A stretch of 8,506 nucleotides of DNA from Bacteroidales bacterium (GTDB taxonomy: Bacteria > Bacteroidota > Bacteroidia > Bacteroidales > Muribaculaceae). The first letter of the stretch is position 1, and every line of letters starts with the position of its first letter. The position numbers and the translations under genes are program-made. The stretch is taken from positions 1 to 8,506 of the forward strand of contig CAAFXX010000537.1 of the NCBI GenBank assembly GCA_900767075.1, written 5' to 3'. The notes below the pieces were generated by a model that was not told the DNA's origin, ran no database searches, and worked only from the letters and a program-made list of their open reading frames with translations. Of the stretch, positions 1 through 4,887 are shown piece after piece.

Positions 1-608
1 AGATGATCGGCGCCGACGAGCAAAGCTTCCTTGATCACCTGTTTCACATCGAAAACGCAAGCCGCGCTCCCGCCGCTCGCCATCTTTAATTTTGACTTGA
101 TGGAATTGTTGCGCGCCATAAAGAGAACCCATATCTCCTCATGGTCGAGATTGCCGATTTCCGGACGCAGGTACTTGTAGATATCCTGCGAGCTTTTGAT
201 TATCGTCTGCTCGTAGGCTTCCTCGAGATTATAACGCCGGATAAGCTCCATGACAGCCGCCACCTGAAGGGCTTTCGTCTCCCCGATTCCGGGAATCTTC
301 ATAAGCTCCTTCATGTTCCGGCGTTCAAGCGCCTTGAGCGAATGCCCGTTGTCGCGCATGATGTTGCGGCAGATTGTGGTGATCGGCATTCCCGGCATAC
401 CGACACGCAACACGAGAGCCCAGAGATCGGGCGTGGAAAGTGTCTGTATGCCGAAAGCGAGCGCACGTTCGCGCGGCTGGTCCGCCTTATCGAATTCCTT
501 TACCGTCCGCGGCTCTGTCCGGGAATCCTCTTCACCTTTATACATGTTCGATCTTCCATCCGGGCAATCGACCGTTCCCCCATTCTCAATCCTGATGCCG
601 TCCATCAT
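1..608 (-). CDS. radC: RadC-family JAB/MPN protein, 3' end cut by window edge
   Basis: The open frame on the minus strand starts at 608 and runs off the left edge after 202 codons. A helix-hairpin-helix-like segment (KIPGIGETKA, residues 104-113) follows a PRER motif at 45-48 that resembles the PREK of RadC proteins. From about residue 139 the MPN (JAB1-type metalloprotease-like) domain begins, with DHEE at 155-158 containing the likely conserved glutamate. The visible part ends at VGADH, just where the family shows its HNHPSG metal-binding signature, so the metal ligands are outside the window. RadC proteins are widespread; the old DNA-repair assignment is doubtful and the biochemical role is not firmly known. 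The start is ambiguous: ATG at 608 overlaps the upstream stop by four bases, ATG at 605 by one, and Met22 (545) would place the start nearer the conserved region. It is the third gene of the efp string. The family call is firm, the function is not. Confidence 0.9.
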   Translation of the reverse strand, partial: MMDGIRIENGGTVDCPDGRSNMYKGEEDSRTEPRTVKEFDKADQPRERALAFGIQTLSTPDLWALVLRVGMPGMPITTICRNIMRDNGHSLKALERRNMKELMKIPGIGETKALQVAAVMELIRRYNLEEAYEQTIIKSSQDIYKYLRPEIGNLDHEEIWVLFMARNNSIKSKLKMASGGSAACVFDVKQVIKEALLVGADH

Positions 609-1609
609 AATCCCTCGTTTTTCCCTTTTCTTATTTCTATTTCCTTATTGATATCACGTCCGCGCCCCATGATTATCTTCGTGACGTAAGCCTTGATGAA
701 CCCGGTGCCGTAACCGACAAGCTGAACCATTGCCGCGCCGACACCCTGTGTGGCGATTTTCAGGTTTCTGGTCGCGATCATGCCGCCTATCCATAGTGCC
801 AGGATATACACAAGCAAAGGAATCAACAGCCATTTGCAGAAGAAGCCGCCGATAATCAAGCCGACAGCTCCGATTGTAAACACTGCCGGGAGCCAGTGCA
901 CGAGTTTCATCGACCCCGGATAGAGAAGCTCGAGCGTGATGCGGCTCTGACCGAACACATGGACCTGCTTCCAGAATTTCTTCATGTTGACCCTGCGTTT
1001 ATGGTAGACATAGACATCAGGGAAAAGCAGAATCCTGAAACCGTTGAGCCGGATACGCGTGCTCATGTCGATGTCCTCGCTGAACATCTCGCGGAAACCG
1101 CCGGTCTTCTCATAGACCCCGCGCGAGAAGCCCATATTGAACGTGCGCGGCGTGAATTTCTCCATCGATACCTTTCCGCCGCGGATACCGCCGGTGGTCA
1201 GGAACGACGTCATAGCGTAATTGATGGCTTTCTGAGTGTCGGAGAAAGACTCGTGGGCGGCATCGGGGCCTCCGAAGCAGTCGGCATCTGTCCTGTCGAG
1301 AGCCGAACGCAGCCCTGCCACATAGTCGGGAGGCAAAATGCAATCAGAGTCGACGAAGACAAAGAAATCTCCGTCGGCTCTGACTATGCCGTAATTGCGG
1401 GCTATGCTGCGCCCTTCGTTTTCTTTCCAGTAATATTTGAGTCTGAGGTCTCCGGCATCATAGTCCTCCGGTATGCACCGCACGGTCGAACCGTCCTCCA
1501 CGAGTATGATCTCGAAACCCTTGTCGGTCTGGGCCTTGAGACTTTTGAGAAGGTCGGCCACCTCTTCCGGACGGTTATACACCGGAACGATGATGGAAAA
1601 GAGTCTCAT
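605..1609 (-). CDS. Family 2 glycosyltransferase with C-terminal membrane segments
   Basis: This 334-residue protein is a GT-A fold glycosyltransferase, expected to transfer a sugar from a nucleotide-sugar donor at the cytoplasmic face of the inner membrane. The N-terminus has the typical nucleotide-binding start (SIIVPVYNRPEE, residues 5-16). The DxD-type motif is DSD at 87-89 (FVFVDSDC), which holds the metal and diphosphate. The likely acidic catalytic pair is SEDID at 177-181, followed by RIRLNGFRI, and KKFWKQ with VFGQSR (210-223) lies where many GT2 enzymes have QxxRW-like residues. Hydrophobic stretches at roughly 238-256, 258-278 and perhaps 286-305 suggest membrane anchoring, and the tail is basic. 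The start is the ATG at 1609, which shares its A with the efp stop (TGATG), implying translational coupling. Acceptor and donor cannot be read from the sequence; surface polysaccharide or glycolipid synthesis is a guess. There is no surrounding capsule locus. Confidence 0.9.
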   Translation of the reverse strand: MRLFSIIVPVYNRPEEVADLLKSLKAQTDKGFEIILVEDGSTVRCIPEDYDAGDLRLKYYWKENEGRSIARNYGIVRADGDFFVFVDSDCILPPDYVAGLRSALDRTDADCFGGPDAAHESFSDTQKAINYAMTSFLTTGGIRGGKVSMEKFTPRTFNMGFSRGVYEKTGGFREMFSEDIDMSTRIRLNGFRILLFPDVYVYHKRRVNMKKFWKQVHVFGQSRITLELLYPGSMKLVHWLPAVFTIGAVGLIIGGFFCKWLLIPLLVYILALWIGGMIATRNLKIATQGVGAAMVQLVGYGTGFIKAYVTKIIMGRGRDINKEIEIRKGKNEGL

Positions 1610-2175
1610 CAGACTTTCACGCGTCCTACGTATGAACCGTCGCGGGTATCAACCTCTATAAGCTCGCCTTCATTGATGAAGAGCGGCACCTTTACAGTGG
1701 CGCCGGTCTCTACGGTAGCGGGCTTGAGGGTATTGGTGGCTGTATCGCCCTTAAGGCCGGGTTCTGTGTATGTAATCTTAAGCACGGTCTTCACGGGCAT
1801 CTCTGCGTAGAGCACGGTATTGGTCGAAGCGTCGCTTACCACCTCCACGACATCGCCTTCCTTCATGAAAGCGGCGCCTGTCACGAGTTCCTTGCTGATG
1901 GGCACTTGGTCGAAGGTCTCTTGATTCATGAAGATATCGTCCTCGCCATCGGTATAAAGATAGGAATAGGGACGGCGCTCCACGCGGACATCCTCAAGCT
2001 TCTCGCCGATGTTGAAACGACGCTCGAGTACGCGGCCGTCGACCACATCCTTAAGTTTTGTGCGCATGAAAGTATTGCCTTTACCGGGCTTTACGTGGAG
2101 GAATTCCACACAGAAATAGAGACGGCCGTCGAGACGGATGCACGAGCCGTTCTTGATGTCTTGAGCGTTTATCAT
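1609..2175 (-). CDS. efp: Translation elongation factor P
   Basis: EF-P binds the ribosome between the P and E sites and relieves stalling at polyproline stretches. The 188-residue length is normal for the family. The N-terminal KOW-like domain carries the loop KPGKGN, with Lys32 at the tip position that matches the modified Lys34 of E. coli EF-P by my alignment. A Lys here, not Arg, argues against the EarP/rhamnosylation type. The OB domains follow, with YLYTDGEDDIFMNQETFDQ in the middle and the C-terminal signature DPGLKGDTA-like TEPGLKGDTATN, then VKVPLFINEGELIEVDTRDGSYVGRV. The start ATG at 2175 is followed directly by the conserved beginning of the protein, and no better start exists upstream. 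There is no clear Shine-Dalgarno, as usual in Bacteroidota. It is first gene of the overlapping string efp-glycosyltransferase-radC and diverges from rpmH. No modification enzyme gene is visible in the window. Confidence 0.97.
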   Translation of the reverse strand: MINAQDIKNGSCIRLDGRLYFCVEFLHVKPGKGNTFMRTKLKDVVDGRVLERRFNIGEKLEDVRVERRPYSYLYTDGEDDIFMNQETFDQVPISKELVTGAAFMKEGDVVEVVSDASTNTVLYAEMPVKTVLKITYTEPGLKGDTATNTLKPATVETGATVKVPLFINEGELIEVDTRDGSYVGRVKV

Positions 2176-2229
2176 AACTTTATGCTCTTTATTTTTTCGT
2201 GATAAATTTAAACGATTCTAAATCTTCCG

Positions 2230-2260
2230 CAAAATTAATAAAAAATTTTGTAGACAGAAA
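2230..2260 (-). promoter_or_regulatory. Candidate Bacteroidota-type promoter for efp
   Basis: Read on the minus strand, TAATTTTG at 2237-2230 matches the TAnnTTTG -7 element of Bacteroidota primary sigma promoters. Nineteen bases upstream lies TTTC (2260-2257), an imperfect match to the TTTG -33 element. Transcription would start near 2223-2225, giving an efp leader of about 50 A/T-rich bases. The -7 match is seen directly; use as a promoter is inferred, and in such AT-rich sequence a chance match is possible. Confidence 0.5.
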
Positions 2261-2261
2261 A

Positions 2262-2293
2262 TTTGTCTATTCAAAAATGAATTGTTAATTTTG
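2262..2293 (+). promoter_or_regulatory. Bacteroidota-type promoter for rpmH
   Basis: TTTG at 2262-2265 and TAATTTTG at 2286-2293 are separated by 20 bases, a full match to the Bacteroidota -33/-7 pattern. Transcription would start at about 2298-2301, exactly at the base of the hairpin in the rpmH leader. An imperfect inverted repeat, AGACA (2252-2256) and TGTCT (2264-2268), overlaps the -33 element and the equivalent region of the divergent efp promoter. It could be an operator but may be chance. Confidence 0.7.
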
Positions 2294-2298
2294 CAGTC

Positions 2299-2341
2299 CG
2301 TATGCGGCAAGTGTCCCGGGAATACTCCCGGACGACATACG
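2299..2341 (+). promoter_or_regulatory. Structured 5' leader of rpmH (two-part hairpin)
   Basis: The sequence folds as an outer stem CGTATG (2299-2304) with CATACG (2336-2341) enclosing an inner stem GTCC-C-GGGA (2313-2321) with TCCCGGAC (2326-2333). The inner stem has 8 pairs, one bulged C and an ATAC loop. It is GC-rich in otherwise AT-rich intergenic DNA and sits at the predicted transcript start, about 50 bases before the rpmH ATG. A short alternative hairpin GACG (2331-2334) with CGTC (2340-2343) competes with it. Possible roles are mRNA 5'-end protection or a ribosomal-protein autoregulatory leader. No known family is recognised with certainty. Confidence 0.5.
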
Positions 2342-2391
2342 TCTCATTCAGCTCAAATGCAATTTTCGAAAATTTAAAGAGTAACAATAAG

Positions 2392-2547
2392 ATGAAAAGA
2401 ACTTTTCAACCCTCCAACCGCAGAAGAATAAACAAGCACGGTTTCCGCGAGAGAATGGCGACCAAAGACGGTCGTAAGGTTCTCGCCCGCCGTCGCGCCA
2501 AGGGCCGCGCATCGCTTACAGTTTCCGATCACATCGCAAGCAAGTAA
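2392..2547 (+). CDS. rpmH: 50S ribosomal protein bL34
   Basis: This 51-residue, very basic protein begins MKRTFQPSNRRRINKHGFR, the nearly invariant start of bL34, and continues with the family's RMATKDGRKVLARRRAKGR core. bL34 is a small 23S rRNA-binding protein of the large subunit. The frame stays open upstream to an ATG at 2302, but that would add 30 residues unrelated to the family and would translate the leader hairpin, so the start at 2392 is chosen. The gene is monocistronic by context: its own promoter and leader upstream and a strong hairpin terminator downstream. It is divergent from efp, so two translation genes share one intergenic control region. The usual bacterial neighbours of rpmH (rnpA, dnaA) are absent here. 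Confidence 0.97.
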   Translation: MKRTFQPSNRRRINKHGFRERMATKDGRKVLARRRAKGRASLTVSDHIASK

Positions 2548-2565
2548 GCAAGCAGCGGGAATAGA

Positions 2566-2584
2566 AGCCGCCTTCCGTGCGGCT
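2566..2584 (+). other. Small GC hairpin after rpmH
   Basis: AGCCGC (2566-2571) pairs with GCGGCT (2579-2584) around a 7-base loop, 18 bases after the rpmH stop and 12 bases before the long terminator stem. It has no U tract of its own. It could help stabilise the short rpmH transcript's 3' end; this is inference. Confidence 0.35.
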
Positions 2585-2596
2585 CATGTTCTTCAC

Positions 2597-2650
2597 CTAT
2601 AATACGGGTCCGGATCCAATCCGGGCCCGTATTATAGTATTTTGTTATTT
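2597..2650 (+). terminator. Rho-independent terminator of rpmH
   Basis: CTATAATACGGG (2597-2608) pairs perfectly with CCCGTATTATAG (2626-2637). A T2609/G2625 wobble joins this to a second stem CCGGAT/ATCCGG (2610-2615 and 2619-2624) with a 3-base loop. The total is 19 consecutive pairs, unusually long for a terminator. A T-rich tail (TATTTTGTTATTT) follows. The tail overlaps the -33 element of the rplS promoter. Because the stem is nearly symmetric it would form on either strand. Confidence 0.85.
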
Positions 2651-2671
2651 GAAAAAAAATTAGTAACTTTG
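2641..2671 (+). promoter_or_regulatory. Bacteroidota-type promoter for rplS
   Basis: TTTG at 2641-2644 and TAACTTTG at 2664-2671 lie 19 bases apart, matching both promoter elements. A second TTTG at 2648-2651 is too close (12 bases) to serve. Transcription would start near 2677-2679, giving an rplS leader of about 135 bases, long for a monocistronic ribosomal protein gene. The -33 element lies inside the U tract of the rpmH terminator, so the two units are packed with no spare DNA. Confidence 0.7.
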
Positions 2672-2678
2672 CCCTCGG

Positions 2679-2812
2679 TTTTGCAATCTCTGGTAAGAGA
2701 GCCGCGCGCACGCGTAGGCATGAAGCATAAGCTTCGTCAAGCCGACGCCCGCAAAGCCCGAGTTGAAGCTTATTAATATTGCAAAGTAACTTTTAAATAT
2801 TTTTTCTTTAAA
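2679..2812 (+). promoter_or_regulatory. Candidate regulatory 5' leader of rplS
   Basis: Between the predicted transcript start and the rplS ATG there are several possible stems. TCTCT/AGAGA (2687-2691 and 2696-2700) is a small hairpin. ATGAAGC/GCTTCGT (2720-2726 and 2731-2737, ATAA loop, one G-U pair) is a second. ATAAGCTTC (2727-2735) is also the exact reverse complement of GAAGCTTAT (2765-2773), so the second hairpin and this long-range stem exclude each other. The region up to about 2770 is GC-rich, then turns AT-rich up to the start codon. TTTTAAA (2791-2797) and TTTAAAA (2807-2813) could also pair and would cover the A of the ATG. This layout resembles an autoregulatory ribosomal-protein leader or attenuator, but no known family was recognised. 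Confidence 0.4.
2720..2776 (+). CDS. Possible 18-residue leader peptide upstream of rplS
   Basis: ATG at 2720 opens an 18-codon frame ending TAA at 2774-2776, inside the rplS leader. The peptide MKHKLRQADARKARVEAY is basic and has no recognised relatives. The frame covers both arms of the competing stems exactly, its stop falling one base after the 3' arm, which is what a translated attenuator would look like. Against it: no ribosome binding site is obvious, and an 18-codon frame can arise by chance. Confidence 0.2.
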   Translation: MKHKLRQADARKARVEAY

Positions 2813-3175
2813 ATGGATTTAATCAAGATTGCGGAAGAGGCTTTTGCCACTCCCAAAAAAGACATCGACCAGTTTGGTCCCGGCGACACAGTGAACGTAG
2901 CTTACCGTATCAAAGAGGGTAACAAAGAGCGTATCCAGCAGTATCGTGGCGTCGTAATCAAGATCTCCGGCCAGGGCGAAAAGAAACGCTTCACGGTCCG
3001 CAAGATTTCCGATGGTATCGGTGTCGAGCGTATCTTCCCTATGGAATCACCATTCATCGAGAGCGTAAAGGTGCTTAAATATGGTAAAGTACGCCGAGCA
3101 AAGCTTTATTATCTGCGTAACCTCACAGGCAAGAAGGCTCGTATCAAAGAGCGCTTCGTAAAGAAAGCAAAATAA
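2813..3175 (+). CDS. rplS: 50S ribosomal protein bL19
   Basis: bL19 is a large-subunit protein at the interface with the 30S subunit. The 120-residue length is normal. Family motifs in order are FGPGDTVNVAYRI (21-33), QYRGVVI (43-49), FTVRKISDGIGVERIFP (60-76) and the C-terminal run KYGKVRRAKLYYLRNLTGKK. The start at 2813 gives the usual MDLIKIAEEAF beginning; the bases before it are A/T only, with no Shine-Dalgarno. Unlike many Proteobacteria, where rplS follows rpsP-rimM-trmD, it stands alone here, with its own promoter and terminator, and probably its own leader-based control. Confidence 0.97.
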   Translation: MDLIKIAEEAFATPKKDIDQFGPGDTVNVAYRIKEGNKERIQQYRGVVIKISGQGEKKRFTVRKISDGIGVERIFPMESPFIESVKVLKYGKVRRAKLYYLRNLTGKKARIKERFVKKAK

Positions 3176-3205
3176 TAAGGCTCCTTGACGAAAAAAAAGA
3201 CTCCG

Positions 3206-3240
3206 ACCCGATCTGATTGCAGGTCGGGTTGTTTTATTTT
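3206..3240 (+). terminator. Rho-independent terminator of rplS
   Basis: ACCCGATCTG (3206-3215) pairs with CAGGTCGGGT (3220-3229), 10 pairs with one G-U, around an ATTG loop. TGTTTTATTTT follows. It lies 30 bases after the rplS stop, and the final T run ends 38 bases before gpmI. This supports rplS as a single-gene unit. Confidence 0.88.
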
Positions 3241-3257
3241 AAAGAAGCTTTTTAAAA
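3237..3257 (+). repeat. A/T inverted repeat upstream of gpmI
   Basis: TTTTAAA (3237-3243) and TTTAAAA (3251-3257) are inverted copies around GAAGCTT, which contains the palindrome AAGCTT. The gpmI ATG follows 20 bases later. No TAnnTTTG promoter element is visible between the rplS terminator and gpmI, so the element driving gpmI is unclear. The repeat might be a protein site or simply low-complexity sequence. Confidence 0.25.
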
Positions 3258-3277
3258 CAATTAACTCCGTTCATAAT

Positions 3278-4789
3278 ATGTCAAAGAAATCATTGCTGAT
3301 AATCCTCGACGGTTACGGCATCGGCGACCATCAGAAGGATGACGCCATCTATAACACCCCTACTCCCTATATCGATTCTCTCGTAAAGGAATATCCGCAC
3401 TCTCAGCTTCAGGCAAGCGGCGAGAACGTAGGTCTTCCCGACGGACAGATGGGCAACTCCGAGGTAGGTCACCTCAACATCGGAGCCGGCCGCGTGGTAT
3501 ATCAGGATCTGGTGAAGATCAACCGCGCCATAGCCGACGATTCATTCGCTGAAAATCCCGAGATCAAGAGCGCATTCTCATATGCACACGAACACAACGT
3601 GCCCATCCATTTCATGGGTCTGACCTCCGCCGGAGGCGTTCACTCATCGCTCGGTCATCTTTATGCCCTCTGCGACACAGCCAAGGCTTACGGACTCGAC
3701 AAGGTGTTCATCCATGCATTTATGGACGGCCGCGACACCGACCCCCGTTCCGGAGCCGGATTCCTTCGTGAAGTCGAGAAACATTGCGCCGAGAGCGCAG
3801 GCGTCATCGCCTCTGTCATCGGTCGTTTCTACGCCATGGACCGCGACCACCGCTGGGAGCGCGTGAAGGAAGCCTACAACCAGCTCGTTTACGGCGAGGG
3901 CAAACAGACAGAAGATGTAGTTAAGGCAGTAGAGGAATCTTATGAGGAAGGCGTGACCGACGAGTTCATCAAGCCGATCGTAAACTCCACAGTCGACGGA
4001 CGCATCGGAGCCGGACATGTAGTGATCTTCTTCAACTACCGCAACGACCGCGCAAAAGAGCTTACCACCGTGCTCACACAGCACAGCGAGGACGGCATGA
4101 ACCCAATCCCCGACCTGCAGTACTACTGCATGACTCCTTATGACAATTCATTCAAGGGCGTCCACATCCTCTTCGACAAGGTCGACGTGCCCGACACTCT
4201 CGGCGAATACCTTTCGAAGAACGGCAAGAAACAGCTGCACATCGCCGAGACTGAAAAGTACGCACATGTAACATTCTTCTTCAACGGCGGACGTGAAGCT
4301 CCTTTCGAGGGCGAAGACCGTATCCTTGTTCCCTCTCCGAAAGTTGCCACATATGACCTGCAGCCGGAAATGTCGGCTCCTGAAGTGACTGAAAAGCTCG
4401 TGGAGCAGATCAATTCCGACAAATACGACTTCATCGTCGTTAACTTCGCCAACGGCGACATGGTGGGTCACACCGGCGTCTATCCCGCCATCCAAAAGGC
4501 TGTCGCAACACTTGACACCTGCGTCGAGAAAGTTGTCGAGGCTGCAAAGGCTCATGATTACGAGACGATAATCATAGCCGACCACGGCAATGCCGACCAT
4601 GCCCTCAACGCCGACGGCACGCCCAACACCGCTCACTCGCTCAACCCCGTTCCTTTCATCTATATCGGTTCCGACAAGAACGCGAAAGTGAAGAACGGCC
4701 GTCTTGCCGACGTGGCTCCCTCCCTACTGCACCTCATGCAGCTGCCGCAGCCATCCGACATGACCGGCGAGAACCTCATTGAAGGCTAA
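3278..4789 (+). CDS. gpmI: 2,3-bisphosphoglycerate-independent phosphoglycerate mutase
   Basis: This cytosolic glycolytic enzyme interconverts 3- and 2-phosphoglycerate using two Mn(II) ions and a phosphoserine intermediate. Starting at 3278 it has 503 residues, the normal size. Active-site features are all present: Asp11 in LIILDGYG, the nucleophile Ser61 in QMGNSEVGH, substrate-binding MDGRDTDPRSG and GRFYAMDRDHRWER, ETEKYAHVTFFFNGG, the metal ligands Asp394 and His398 in NFANGDMVGHTG, Asp435-His436 in ADHGNAD, and His453 in NTAHS. The frame is open back to an ATG at 3185, but that version would translate the rplS terminator and add 31 residues before the conserved SLLIILDGYG, so it is rejected. 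A long hairpin follows the gene. The call is firm. Confidence 0.97.
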   Translation: MSKKSLLIILDGYGIGDHQKDDAIYNTPTPYIDSLVKEYPHSQLQASGENVGLPDGQMGNSEVGHLNIGAGRVVYQDLVKINRAIADDSFAENPEIKSAFSYAHEHNVPIHFMGLTSAGGVHSSLGHLYALCDTAKAYGLDKVFIHAFMDGRDTDPRSGAGFLREVEKHCAESAGVIASVIGRFYAMDRDHRWERVKEAYNQLVYGEGKQTEDVVKAVEESYEEGVTDEFIKPIVNSTVDGRIGAGHVVIFFNYRNDRAKELTTVLTQHSEDGMNPIPDLQYYCMTPYDNSFKGVHILFDKVDVPDTLGEYLSKNGKKQLHIAETEKYAHVTFFFNGGREAPFEGEDRILVPSPKVATYDLQPEMSAPEVTEKLVEQINSDKYDFIVVNFANGDMVGHTGVYPAIQKAVATLDTCVEKVVEAAKAHDYETIIIADHGNADHALNADGTPNTAHSLNPVPFIYIGSDKNAKVKNGRLADVAPSLLHLMQLPQPSDMTGENLIEG

Positions 4790-4800
4790 AAAACTCAGTT

Positions 4801-4840
4801 ATCCGGGGGAAGTCTGCCATCGGCAGTGCTTCCCCCGGAT
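4801..4840 (+). terminator. Strong hairpin after gpmI, terminator-like but without a plus-strand U tract
   Basis: ATCCGGGGGAAG (4801-4812) pairs perfectly with CTTCCCCCGGAT (4829-4840). Inside, CTGCC (4814-4818) pairs with GGCAG (4822-4826) around an ATC loop, so nearly the whole segment is double-stranded. Downstream on the plus strand is TCTCCATATC, not a U tract. On the minus strand the stem is followed 6 bases later by a T6 run (complement of 4789-4794). It may stabilise the gpmI mRNA 3' end or act as a weak terminator; no separate promoter is visible before the next gene. Confidence 0.55.
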
Positions 4841-4887
4841 TCTCCATATCTAAAACAGGGTCCACATCTCCTAAAACCATCAGTATC

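Noticed and set aside
1..20. Possible adapter at the left edge (AGATGATCGG resembles adapter start)
   Set aside because: In the radC frame these bases encode the expected VGADHL leading to the family's HNHPSG motif, so they are genomic.
141..689. A 182-codon plus-strand frame over radC
   Set aside because: Antisense to a clear RadC coding region, with no recognisable motifs.
896..1810. A 304-codon open frame on the plus strand across the glycosyltransferase and part of efp
   Set aside because: It lies fully antisense to two well-recognised genes, its translation has no family resemblance, and long antisense frames are common with this codon bias.
2302..2391. N-terminal extension of rpmH from the ATG at 2302
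   Set aside because: It reads through the leader hairpin and the extra residues do not belong to bL34, whose conserved start MKRTFQPS is at 2392.
3185..3277. N-terminal extension of gpmI from the ATG at 3185
   Set aside because: It would translate through the rplS terminator hairpin and adds 31 residues before the conserved start of the enzyme.
3644..4636. Several minus-strand frames of 107-162 codons inside gpmI
   Set aside because: All are antisense shadows of a complete enzyme with every catalytic residue intact.
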